DNA of 8,921 bases from positions 1 to 8,921 of the forward strand of contig JAUVIG010000135.1 in the NCBI GenBank assembly GCA_030592825.1, read 5' to 3'. The stretch's first letter is position 1. Every line of letters begins with the position of its first letter. A program made the translations under genes and the position numbers. This stretch comes from Chlorobiota bacterium (GTDB lineage Bacteria; Bacteroidota; Bacteroidia; Bacteroidales; JAADGE01). The notes below the pieces were generated by a model. That model searched no databases, was not told the DNA's origin, and saw only the letters and a program-made list of their open reading frames with translations. Below are positions 1-7,257 of the stretch, one piece after another.

Positions 1-54
1 AAACAGAATAAATATATTTTAAAAGTAACATTTTATGAAAAATATCGTATAAAA

Positions 55-86
55 TTTGTAAAAATGTATTATTTTTGTTAAATTAC
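55..86 (+). promoter_or_regulatory. Candidate promoter for the YfiR-PAS-SpoIIE gene
   Basis: A TTTG at 55-58 is followed, after 20 bases, by TAAATTAC at 79-86. This partly fits the Bacteroidota pattern of TTTG, about 20 bases, then TAnnTTTG: TTTG is complete and four of the six fixed bases of the second element match. It would give a leader of roughly 35 bases before the ATG at 128. An alternative second element, TATTTTTG at 70-77, matches TAnnTTTG perfectly but has no TTTG at the right distance. The region is very AT-rich, so chance matches are likely. Confidence 0.27.
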
Positions 87-127
87 AACAGATATACCCT
101 GTTTTTTATATTTTAAAAATCAAAGTC

Positions 128-2458
128 ATGAAATATTTCAGCAAATATTACAAACATTTTTTGATGATATTATTAATTATTTATATTTCAAAAAATACAT
201 ATGCCCAAACAGACGAAGAAATGAGAGCTATGTGGATTTTTAATATTGCTTATGGTGTAGCTTGGGAAAATGAAAAAGATTTTACATCATATACAATAGG
301 TGTTTTTTCTTCAAAAAAGGAATTTATTGAAATCGAAAAACTTGCTGCGTCAAGAACAATTAAAGGAAAACCGGTTGAGGTTATCAGGTATTCAGAATAT
401 ACAGAAATTCAAGCAAACCATATAGTATATATAACAAAAAATGAAAATGCATATCTCGGATTTGTTTATCAAAAGTTGAAAGAAAAAAATGTACTGATTA
501 TTTCAGATCGTACAAGACAACCTGAATATAGTGTTATAAATTTAAGAAAACCCGGAGAAGGAACTCAATTTTTTGATATTAATACACAACTATATAATAA
601 ACAAAGGCTTGTTTTTACCACACAATTGTTAAGGTTAGGAGGAGACCGTAAAATTTTAAATGAGATATATGCCGAAACAAATCGAAAACTCAAAGAAGAG
701 CAAAAATTATTAGAAGCCAAGAAGTTTGAAATACAAGAACAAGTAAGATTATTGAAAGAGCAAGAGGACAAAATTCAAAACCAAAGAGACAGTATTAAAA
801 GTAAAGAAACGTTAATTTCAGCTAAAGAAGATGAACTTGTGTTTCAAAACAATCGATTGGATTCAATGAGTTTTGAGGTACTACAGCAAAAAGAAGACCT
901 TAATCAAAATATGGCATTAATTAATCTTCAAACTGAAAACATTAATAATCAAAAGTTATTTATGAAACTTCAGAAAGATTCTATGATAATAGCAAGTAAA
1001 GAATTAAAAGCAAAACAAGAAGAAATAAAAAAGAGTGATGAAAGGTTAGGAGAAAGAGATCAAACAATAGCATCTCAAAAAAATATAATATATTTTGCAA
1101 TTGGGGCAGGGATTCTGTTTTTATTCTTATTAATTCTTATTGTCAGCAGTTACTTGAATAAACAAAAAGTTAATAAGCAGCTAAGTGAACAGTATGTGGC
1201 AATCAATGCTCAAAAAGATGAGATCCAAAATCAGTCGAAGCAATTAGAAATGGCTAATACTGAATTGGAAAAATTATCTCTTGTTGCCAGTGAAACAGAT
1301 AATGCCGTTACAATTATGGATACAAGGGGGAATTTTGAATGGGTGAATGCAGGTTTTACCAGAATGTACGGTTACACGCTTCAATTATTAAAAAATGAGT
1401 TGGATGAAAACATCATAAATGCAAGCGGAAATGAAGAAGTGGAAAGAGTTATTAACAAAATTATTAATACAAAGCAAACCGGTTCTTATCAGAACTTAAA
1501 TAAAACACGTTCAGGGGGTGAAATATGGGCGCAAACAACTATTACACCAATTCTTGATGAGAATAACGAAGTTATAAAATTGATTTCAATTGATACAGAT
1601 ATTACGGTTGAGAAAAAGTCGGAGATAGAGATTATAAAACAAAAAGACAGAATTGAGTTTCAAAATGAACAGATTGTTTCCAGTATTAATTATGCTAAAA
1701 ACATTCAGCAGGCAATTCTTCCGGTAGCAGATGATATTAATAAATTTTTTGATTCTTTTGTTATTTTCAGGCCAAGGGATGTGGTATCCGGTGATTTCTA
1801 TTGGTATGCATATCTTCCTGCAAAAGAAGGATTATCAGAGAAATTATTTATTGCAACAGTTGATTGTACAGGACACGGAGTTCCCGGGGCATTCATGTCA
1901 ATGATAGGAAGCAGGTTATTAAGTGAAATTGTTTTAGAAAGAAAAATAATTAATCCCAGAGAAGTTTTAGAAATCCTTGATGAAAAAGTGAAGTTTGCAT
2001 TAAGACAAGAGACTACTGATAATAATGACGGTATGGATATTGCACTTTGTGTTATTGAAAAGGAAGAAGACTCTTATCATATTACTTATTCGGGGGCTAA
2101 AATTGATTTGTATTATTTTTCTCATAAAAATGATGATATAACGATTTTATCTTCAGAAAGGCGTTCAATTGGCGGGACTATACAAAAGAGAGGAAATATT
2201 AATTTTTCAGATAAAGATTTCTATTTATACAACGGTGATTATTTATGGTTATCAACTGACGGTATTATTGACCAAAACAACTCAGAACGGAAAAGATTCG
2301 GAACTCCAAAATTTATTGAGACATTAAAAGATGCTAAAGAACTTAATTTATTTGAGCAAAAAAAGTTAATAGAAAAAGAATTAGCAGACCATCAAGGAGA
2401 AGAAGAACAAAGAGATGATATAATAATTTGGGGAATTAAGTTTACCGATAAATGGTAA
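128..2458 (+). CDS. YfiR-like / PAS / SpoIIE-type serine phosphatase, membrane-anchored
   Basis: This is a 776-residue signalling protein. Residues 1-26 are a signal peptide with a hydrophobic core and a likely cleavage after Thr-Tyr-Ala. Residues 28 to about 175 resemble the YfiR/DUF4154 periplasmic sensor domain. Residues about 178-315 are a Glu/Lys/Gln-rich coiled coil. Residues 320-343 are one transmembrane helix, followed by a second short coiled coil, a PAS domain (about 383-493), and a SpoIIE/PP2C-type phosphatase domain (about 520-773). Likely metal-binding acids are visible: D556 (SGDFYW), D579 (VDCTGHG), D711 (STDG) and D763/D764 (RDD). In this family the phosphatase removes phosphate from Ser/Thr of anti-anti-sigma (STAS) proteins; the sensor would face the periplasm and the PAS and phosphatase the cytoplasm. 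No STAS or anti-sigma gene is in the window, so the target is unknown. The ATG at 128 is the only start that keeps the signal peptide. The domain assignment is firm for PAS and SpoIIE and good for YfiR. Confidence 0.9.
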   Translation: MKYFSKYYKHFLMILLIIYISKNTYAQTDEEMRAMWIFNIAYGVAWENEKDFTSYTIGVFSSKKEFIEIEKLAASRTIKGKPVEVIRYSEYTEIQANHIVYITKNENAYLGFVYQKLKEKNVLIISDRTRQPEYSVINLRKPGEGTQFFDINTQLYNKQRLVFTTQLLRLGGDRKILNEIYAETNRKLKEEQKLLEAKKFEIQEQVRLLKEQEDKIQNQRDSIKSKETLISAKEDELVFQNNRLDSMSFEVLQQKEDLNQNMALINLQTENINNQKLFMKLQKDSMIIASKELKAKQEEIKKSDERLGERDQTIASQKNIIYFAIGAGILFLFLLILIVSSYLNKQKVNKQLSEQYVAINAQKDEIQNQSKQLEMANTELEKLSLVASETDNAVTIMDTRGNFEWVNAGFTRMYGYTLQLLKNELDENIINASGNEEVERVINKIINTKQTGSYQNLNKTRSGGEIWAQTTITPILDENNEVIKLISIDTDITVEKKSEIEIIKQKDRIEFQNEQIVSSINYAKNIQQAILPVADDINKFFDSFVIFRPRDVVSGDFYWYAYLPAKEGLSEKLFIATVDCTGHGVPGAFMSMIGSRLLSEIVLERKIINPREVLEILDEKVKFALRQETTDNNDGMDIALCVIEKEEDSYHITYSGAKIDLYYFSHKNDDITILSSERRSIGGTIQKRGNINFSDKDFYLYNGDYLWLSTDGIIDQNNSERKRFGTPKFIETLKDAKELNLFEQKKLIEKELADHQGEEEQRDDIIIWGIKFTDKW

Positions 2459-2460
2459 TA

Positions 2461-2496
2461 AAAAAAAGACCGAAGATTTTACTTCGGTCTTTTTTT
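2461..2496. terminator. Bidirectional rho-independent terminator
   Basis: A perfect 15-bp inverted repeat lies between the converging genes: arms 2461-2475 and 2482-2496, loop 2476-2481. The GC-containing core is GACCGAAG / CTTCGGTC, flanked by seven A on the left and seven T on the right, so it gives a hairpin plus U-tract when read from either strand. It starts 2 bases after the stop of the phosphatase gene and lies 18 bases beyond the stop of the minus-strand DUF4442 gene. Confidence 0.93.
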
Positions 2497-2514
2497 ACCT
2501 GAAATTTATACTGT

Positions 2515-3000
2515 TTATGACATTTTTACCTTAAATGTCCAAGTAAAATAAAATTCTGATACTACATCACTGACTTTATCTTTTCCGGTAGATTTGGTTT
2601 CTATTGTAACACCTTCACCGGTTTTTATACTTTCTTCAACGGCATTCTTTATTTTAATTCCGTCTTTGCATTCAAAGCTTATTTTTGTTGTTGCCTTTTT
2701 TGTGAAGTTTGCTTTCATATCAAAAACAAGCATTGATACACGCGGCTTCTTACCGTATATTTGAGAAAGAGCCATAATACCGGTTGAAAGTTCTGCTGCC
2801 ATTGCTTGTGAGGCAAAATACATTGAACGAAAAGGATTTTTTGTTAAATATTTAAACGGAATGGTAACAACTGCTTTTTTTTCAGTAATTTCAACAAGTT
2901 TAATACCTGAAAAAAATGCCGAAGGTAATTGCTTAAGTATAAATAGTTTAAACTTAAGATTTTGACGAACTGATTGCCTGAATTTTTCTGAAAAGTCCAT
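2515..3000 (-). CDS. DUF4442 protein, hotdog-fold, possible acyl-CoA thioesterase-like
   Basis: This 161-residue protein resembles the DUF4442 family, a branch of the hotdog fold related to PaaI-type thioesterases. The recognisable parts are an N-terminal helix with LKQLPSAFFSG (residues 22-32), a strand KKAVVTIPFKY (41-51), and the central hotdog helix region NPFRSMYFASQAMAAELSTG (55-74), followed by the antiparallel strands. There is no signal peptide or membrane segment, so it is probably cytoplasmic. The reaction is not established for this family; thioesterase activity is only suggested by the fold. The ATG at 3000 lies 5 bases downstream of the stop of the hemolysin III-like gene, so the two are very probably one transcript that ends at the terminator at 2461-2496. 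Confidence 0.82.
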   Translation of the reverse strand: MDFSEKFRQSVRQNLKFKLFILKQLPSAFFSGIKLVEITEKKAVVTIPFKYLTKNPFRSMYFASQAMAAELSTGIMALSQIYGKKPRVSMLVFDMKANFTKKATTKISFECKDGIKIKNAVEESIKTGEGVTIETKSTGKDKVSDVVSEFYFTWTFKVKMS

Positions 3001-3005
3001 TTATA

Positions 3006-3659
3006 TTAATAACTTAAGTTTGGTAAAACATGATTATAGATTGCAAAAAAATGAGCAATACTTCCGCCTATAACAAATAAATGCCAAATTCCGTGGGCAA
3101 AAGGTATTTTTTTTGAAAGGTAGAAAAAGACACCTGTAATATATATTGCACCTCCTGTCAATAACCATATCAGCCCCGGTGTTGAGAGAGAATTAATCAG
3201 AGGTTTTACAGCTATAACCATTACTAAACCCATTGCAACATATGCCCATGCAGAAATTGTTCTGAATTTTGGCTTATACCAAAATATCTTAAACAAAATA
3301 CCGACAGCAGCTAAGCCCCATTGAACACCAAAAATACTCCAACCCCAACCGCCTTGAAGTAAAACAATGGTAAACGGAGTATATGTGCCGGCAATTAATA
3401 TATAAATTGCAGAATGATCAAACTTATTTAATATTGCTTTTATTCTTATTTTTTTTGCGGCATGAAATAATGTTGAGGCTGAATACAATACGATTAAGCT
3501 TGCACCGAAAATTGAAGCACTTACAACTGATATTGCAGTTCCGTGCAATGCAGACCTTACCAACATTAATACCAATGCTGCAATACTCAAACCCAAACCG
3601 ATTAAGTGAGTAATACTGTTGACAAGTTCATTTGTTTTTACGTTAATTTTTCTTGTCAT
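3006..3659 (-). CDS. Hemolysin III family (PAQR-like) membrane protein
   Basis: This is a 217-residue integral membrane protein with about seven hydrophobic segments. Family motifs are present in order: E11-xx-NSITH18 at the first helix, S62-xx-FH66 at the end of the second, DHSAIYILIAGTYTP (81-95), and HGIWHLFVIGG (189-199) with a further H203. H66, H189 and H193, with D81 nearby, match the zinc-site pattern of the PAQR/adiponectin-receptor fold to which bacterial hemolysin III proteins belong. Despite the name, bacterial members are not shown to be haemolysins in general; a role in membrane lipid homeostasis or lipid hydrolysis is plausible. The start at 3659 has a weak AAGGG-like stretch about 8 bases upstream, unusual for this window. 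It is the first gene of a pair with the DUF4442 gene. Confidence 0.92.
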   Translation of the reverse strand: MTRKINVKTNELVNSITHLIGLGLSIAALVLMLVRSALHGTAISVVSASIFGASLIVLYSASTLFHAAKKIRIKAILNKFDHSAIYILIAGTYTPFTIVLLQGGWGWSIFGVQWGLAAVGILFKIFWYKPKFRTISAWAYVAMGLVMVIAVKPLINSLSTPGLIWLLTGGAIYITGVFFYLSKKIPFAHGIWHLFVIGGSIAHFFAIYNHVLPNLSY

Positions 3660-3711
3660 CTTAACCCTTTTTATTCTTATTTCTTTTTAATGTAATTTGC
3701 ATTTAAATATT

Positions 3712-3738
3712 AAAAAAGTGAATGAAATAATCATTCAC
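3712..3738 (-). terminator. Rho-independent terminator of the small lipoprotein gene
   Basis: Read on the minus strand, GTGAATGA, loop TTATT, TCATTCAC forms a perfect 8-bp stem followed directly by a run of T (plus-strand A-run just before 3718). It lies 22 bases beyond the lipoprotein stop codon. The stem has only three G-C pairs per arm, so it is weaker than the terminator at 2461-2496. Its upstream arm overlaps one copy of the CATTCACTCATT repeat. Confidence 0.65.
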
Positions 3739-3743
3739 TCATT
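3732..3743 (+). repeat. CATTCACTCATT intergenic repeat, copy 1
   Basis: The 15 bases 3730-3744 are identical to 8246-8260, which lies downstream of a different minus-strand gene. Here the repeat forms part of the terminator hairpin behind the lipoprotein gene. Confidence 0.5.
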
Positions 3744-3760
3744 TATATTTTTTTATCAGA

Positions 3761-4162
3761 TTAGAAACTGTATAAATACCATTTTCCATCTCTGTTAATA
3801 AGCTTCATTGTTTCTTTATCGTTTCCGTTTGGCCCGAAAGTAAAATCAACTTCAGCTTCTTCACCATTAATTTTTGCAGCTCCTGCAACTTTTCCTGTTT
3901 TAAAATATTCAATAAGTTCGGCTCTGTTTTTTTCATCATCAGCACAAGTACAAATTCTTTTTGTATCTCCGTCGTTTTCGCCTATTGGGTCACAAAGATT
4001 TTTGAGAATTTCGAAATTTCCTGATTGAGCAGCATCAAAAACTGCCTGAACAACACTTTCCGGTTTAGTAAAGTCTATTTCTTCTGATGTATTTTGACCG
4101 GAACTTCCGCAACTTGTCATAAAAAAAATTGCAATAAATGTAAAAAAGATAAGGTTTTTCAT
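3761..4162 (-). CDS. Small lipoprotein of unknown function (DUF4878-like)
   Basis: This 133-residue protein has a clear lipoprotein signal: a Lys at residue 3, a Phe/Ile-rich core, then MTSC with the lipidated cysteine at C18, followed by a Gly/Ser linker. It is probably anchored in the outer or inner membrane; no acidic surface-export tag of the Bacteroidota type follows the cysteine. The mature part starts with KPESVVQAVFDAAQSGNFEI (residues 33-52), then three further cysteines (C57, C71, C73), and ends in GKWYLYSF (126-133). A pattern of 'helix with SVV.AVFDA...G.., then strands ending in a KW motif' resembles the NTF2-like DUF4878 lipoproteins, but the match is by shape and is not certain. 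It appears monocistronic: an 86-base-plus spacer on each side and its own terminator. Function is unknown. Confidence 0.8.
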   Translation of the reverse strand: MKNLIFFTFIAIFFMTSCGSSGQNTSEEIDFTKPESVVQAVFDAAQSGNFEILKNLCDPIGENDGDTKRICTCADDEKNRAELIEYFKTGKVAGAAKINGEEAEVDFTFGPNGNDKETMKLINRDGKWYLYSF

Positions 4163-4213
4163 AATAATGGGTTTTAATAAAATTTTTTTATAAAAGTAGG
4201 AAAATGAGTAAAC

Positions 4214-4239
4214 AAAAAAAAATATTCATTCATTAATGA
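4214..4239 (-). terminator. Weak candidate terminator of the amino-acid dehydrogenase gene
   Basis: On the minus strand, TCATT-AATG-AATGA (plus 4226-4239) can form a short 5-bp hairpin, followed after two bases by nine T (plus A-run 4214-4222). It lies 13 bases after the dehydrogenase stop. The stem is short and AT-only apart from one G-C pair per arm. Immediately beyond it, AAAATGAGTAAACAA at 4201-4215 matches 8218-8232 with one difference. Confidence 0.35.
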
Positions 4240-4252
4240 TTAAAAAGGATAA

Positions 4253-5548
4253 TTATTTAAACCACTTTTCTTTTACTAATGATTCAATGATTTTTAAACT
4301 GCGGTGTCCGAATACAGGGTGTAATTCCATTGACAGATCTGTTGCTTGTTTTATTGCTGCCTTTGATGTTGGTTGCCCTGTTTCTTTTGCTTCTTTTAAA
4401 ACGGAAAGTGTAGTTTGATATACACCTTGATTCCATTCTTTAGTCAGATGTCTTTCAAAGTATTCATCATCATTTACATATCCGTATTGTTCATTGGCAC
4501 AATTTACAATGCCCATTCTGTTAGTTAAAAAGTCCGGAACATATATGATGCCTTTGTCAGCAAGTGCTTTATCGTCTTTGTCGTGATCTTCAAGTTGATT
4601 ATTTGCTGCTCCGCAAACTATTTTTGCTTTAATCTTTGGAATGCTTGTTTTATTCAGTGTAGCTCCTGTTGCACAAGGTGCCAAAATATCACATTCTTCA
4701 AATAAGATTGAGTTGTCACCTTTTTCTGTAATTCTTGCATCTAAATTTTTGTCTGAAAATTTTACTTTAACTGCTTTTACTACATCCGGATTTATATCAT
4801 TTGCAATAACTTTAGCAACATTCTTATCAAATAAATGCTTTATAAGAGGCTCGGCAACATGCCCCATTCCTTGCACGGCGATTGTCTTGCCTTCTAAATT
4901 TTCACCAAGAAATGCAGCAGCTGCTTCCATTCCTCTCAATACGCCTCTTGAAGTAGGTTCCGAAGGATTTCCGCTTCCTCCGACATTTTCGGGAATACAA
5001 GTTGTGAAACGAGTTGTTTTATAGATGCTTTGCATATCTTCAACGCTTGTACCCACATCTTCGGCAGTTACATAGCAACCTTTAATACTTGTGAGAAGTT
5101 TTCCGTATTCGGTATAAATATATTCTCGATATTCCGGATTGTTTTTGTCAATATCCGTATTATGAACCATAACACCTTTTCCGCCTCCCCACCAAAGTCC
5201 GGCAAGTGCATTTTTATGTGTCATCCCTTTCCCGAGTCTCATCCCGTCTCTTAAATAATCTTCAAGATTATCATATTGCCAAAAACGAACACCTCCTGCA
5301 GCTTGCCCTCTTTTTGTTCTGTGAACGAATGCTCCTTGCAAAACATCATATTTTTCAGTCAATTGAAAAAACATCCCTTCATGTTCTTCAAAATCACGAG
5401 TATCGTTGTTCATGAAATCAGCTAAAAACTGCAATTCTTCATGTGAACTTTCTACTTTATTATTTTGTTGATTATACACTAAATGGAAACGGTTGATATT
5501 GTTTTCTTTTAGGGTATTGATGAAAGTGGGGATTGTAATGCTGTTCAT
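4253..5548 (-). CDS. Glu/Leu/Phe/Val dehydrogenase, leucine-dehydrogenase-like
   Basis: This 431-residue enzyme catalyses NAD(P)-dependent reversible oxidative deamination of an amino acid to its 2-oxo acid and ammonia. Visible key residues are K112 (MTHKN) and K124 (GGGKG), spaced 12 apart like the substrate-binding and catalytic lysines K68/K80 of Bacillus leucine dehydrogenase, and D164 in TAEDVGT. The Rossmann motif is QGMGHVAEPL (226-235), and D251 at the end of the second strand favours NAD over NADP. The C-terminal half (ILAPCATGA, AKIVCGAANNQL, PDFLTNRMGIVN) reads like leucine/phenylalanine dehydrogenase rather than glutamate dehydrogenase. It carries about 44 extra N-terminal residues compared with Bacillus leucine dehydrogenase (364 residues). 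The exact substrate cannot be decided from sequence. The gene starts 49 bases after the stop of the ATPase-TPR gene, with no convincing promoter between, so some read-through from that unit is possible. Confidence 0.93.
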   Translation of the reverse strand: MNSITIPTFINTLKENNINRFHLVYNQQNNKVESSHEELQFLADFMNNDTRDFEEHEGMFFQLTEKYDVLQGAFVHRTKRGQAAGGVRFWQYDNLEDYLRDGMRLGKGMTHKNALAGLWWGGGKGVMVHNTDIDKNNPEYREYIYTEYGKLLTSIKGCYVTAEDVGTSVEDMQSIYKTTRFTTCIPENVGGSGNPSEPTSRGVLRGMEAAAAFLGENLEGKTIAVQGMGHVAEPLIKHLFDKNVAKVIANDINPDVVKAVKVKFSDKNLDARITEKGDNSILFEECDILAPCATGATLNKTSIPKIKAKIVCGAANNQLEDHDKDDKALADKGIIYVPDFLTNRMGIVNCANEQYGYVNDDEYFERHLTKEWNQGVYQTTLSVLKEAKETGQPTSKAAIKQATDLSMELHPVFGHRSLKIIESLVKEKWFK

Positions 5549-5597
5549 AATTTAATTAAATATTTTATACCATTTAAAAAATTGAAAAGAATAATTA

Positions 5598-7253
5598 CTA
5601 TTCATCTGTAATTTTGATATTATATTTATCTAAAATTTCAAGAAATTTTTTATCATTAAAAAAAGTCTGATAAATAGGTTCTTTTTTTAAAATATGATTG
5701 AATTCTTCTTCCTTCATGCCAAAAGAAAAGGATAATTCTAGGTTTTTATAAAATTCTCTGTGATTTCCAAGTTCTGCATATATTTCAGCAAGTGTTCCCG
5801 TTGCGTATATATTGCGAGGGTTTAATTCTAATGCTTTATAAACATAGTTAAATGCTTTGTCATATTCTTTCATTAATCTATATAAGTTTCCAATTGAATT
5901 AAAACCTTCTGAACTTTGAGGGTAATATTCTATTATTTTCAAATAGTATTTTAATGCTTTTTGATAATTCCCATTGTTTGTATAAATAGAACCCAGTTGA
6001 TTCAATGCACCGTTAAATTTTTCATCTATTTTTAAAATATTTTCAAATATTTTTTTTGCTTCGTCTTTTTTATTTAACCTTTTAAGAATAACACCTTTAA
6101 CGTGTTGATAATCTAGCTTCAAAGGGTTAATCTTTATAGATTTGTTTATATTTTCTTGTGCTTCATCATAATCTTTAATGAAATAATATGCAATAGATAT
6201 TTCGGCATATGCTTCACTTGATTTTGAATTTAACTCAATTGCTTCATTTAGGAATTTGATTTTTTTTGCATTATCACTAGTTTTTTTTGCTTGCTCAATT
6301 AATTGTTCTGATTTTCTTAATGTGTTAAATTTCTCCTTTTCTTTTTTTGGTAATACATCATTTGTTAATTCATCAAATAATGTCAGATAATCTGTTGCAA
6401 TTGGTATTTCTTCAATATTTTTTGTTTTATTATGTTCATAAGCTATTTTAAATCTTTCGTTAAGCTCTAATTCAGGGTCGGAATGAATAACGAAAATCTT
6501 TTTTATGGTTAAAGCACTATTGCTCTCCTTTAAATGATTATTGATTTCTCCGAGAACATAATTTTTAGCATTAAATTCTTTATACTTTTCTTTTGGTTCA
6601 GAAAAATAAGGAATACGAGATAAAACAAGATTAATTTTCGGAATTCCTTCAATAAAACTATTTTCAGGTTTTGATAAGGTTTCAATTATAAGTTTAATTC
6701 CTTCAATATTTTCTTCATTCTTTGTTAAAAGTAAAACAAGTTCATCTGCCAAAATTGTCATTGTTAAACCTGAAATATTTGTAATTCCTGTTCTGGAATC
6801 AATAAGTAAAAAATCCGGTTTAAGTTCTTTTTCAATTTTTTGTTTTAAATCTATAAAAAATGCAACTCCCTGACTGTTTTTCTCATAAAACAGCTTTCCC
6901 CAATTAATTAAAGTAAGTTTTTTCCAATATTCTTTTGAAGATATATTACCGGCTGTAATTATGTCAATATCTTTTATGTTTTTATTATGAAACTTTATTT
7001 TTGTTGTATAATCTCTAATTGATTCCGGAAGCTTATTGTTATTCGAAAATTCATAGATATAATCTACTATACCGGTTTTAATATCTTTTTTATTTATATT
7101 CCTATCGAATTTCTTATGCAAACCCGGAGCTTCAAGATCAAAGTCTATTATACATACTTTCTTCCCGAATTCAGCAAGTCGTTTTGCAATATTTGCAAGT
7201 GCCAAAGTTCTTCCGACACCTCCTTTATATGAATAAAAAGTTATAGTTTTCAT
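5598..7253 (-). CDS. KGGVGR-type ParA/MinD-like ATPase with C-terminal TPR repeats
   Basis: This protein has 551 residues from the chosen start. Residues 1 to about 300 are a ParA/MinD-type P-loop ATPase: deviant Walker A KGGVGRT (10-16), in which the lysine before Thr is replaced by R15 while the signature K10 is kept; switch I IIDFDLEAPG (35-44, D37/D39); a switch II strand FLLIDSRTG (148-156, D152); and LVLSRIP (209-215). The KGGVGR form with 'D-S-R-T-G' marks a distinct subfamily, not a plasmid-partition ParA. Residues about 314-514 are about six TPR repeats (for example 413-446 and 447-480), closed by a TPR-end segment (about 515-545). TPRs suggest a partner protein. ATG 7253 is preferred because the ATPase strand begins at once (MKTITFYSYKGG) and it sits 4 bases after the higA stop; the upstream ATG at 7271 would add 6 residues and overlap higA. 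The stop is TAG. It probably shares a transcript with higBA. Cellular role is unknown; conflict/defence or regulated signalling is an inference. Confidence 0.88.
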   Translation of the reverse strand: MKTITFYSYKGGVGRTLALANIAKRLAEFGKKVCIIDFDLEAPGLHKKFDRNINKKDIKTGIVDYIYEFSNNNKLPESIRDYTTKIKFHNKNIKDIDIITAGNISSKEYWKKLTLINWGKLFYEKNSQGVAFFIDLKQKIEKELKPDFLLIDSRTGITNISGLTMTILADELVLLLTKNEENIEGIKLIIETLSKPENSFIEGIPKINLVLSRIPYFSEPKEKYKEFNAKNYVLGEINNHLKESNSALTIKKIFVIHSDPELELNERFKIAYEHNKTKNIEEIPIATDYLTLFDELTNDVLPKKEKEKFNTLRKSEQLIEQAKKTSDNAKKIKFLNEAIELNSKSSEAYAEISIAYYFIKDYDEAQENINKSIKINPLKLDYQHVKGVILKRLNKKDEAKKIFENILKIDEKFNGALNQLGSIYTNNGNYQKALKYYLKIIEYYPQSSEGFNSIGNLYRLMKEYDKAFNYVYKALELNPRNIYATGTLAEIYAELGNHREFYKNLELSFSFGMKEEEFNHILKKEPIYQTFFNDKKFLEILDKYNIKITDE

Positions 7254-7257
7254 AGGT

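Noticed and set aside
87..103. Hairpin AACAG / CTGTT followed by T-run, possible terminator of a gene upstream of the window
   Set aside because: Only 5 bp with a 7-base loop; it lies between the candidate promoter and the phosphatase start, and no upstream gene end is visible.
565..771. Open frame on the minus strand inside the phosphatase gene
   Set aside because: Shadow of the coiled-coil coding region; Ser/Cys/Leu-rich translation without any domain.
3383..3613. Plus-strand open frame inside the hemolysin III-like gene
   Set aside because: Antisense shadow of a well-conserved membrane protein gene.
4185..4216. TTTG, 20 bases, TATAAAAA on the minus strand as a promoter for the lipoprotein gene
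   Set aside because: Spacing fits but the second element keeps only TA of TAnnTTTG; in such AT-rich sequence this is expected by chance.
4641..5415. Several plus-strand open frames inside the amino-acid dehydrogenase gene
   Set aside because: They are antisense to a complete, motif-rich enzyme and show no family features.
5598..7253. Chromosome or plasmid partition ParA, implying a plasmid origin
   Set aside because: No ParB gene or iterated parS-like sites nearby; the KGGVGR/DSRTG motifs and TPR tail differ from partition ParA, and the flanking genes are chromosomal metabolism genes.
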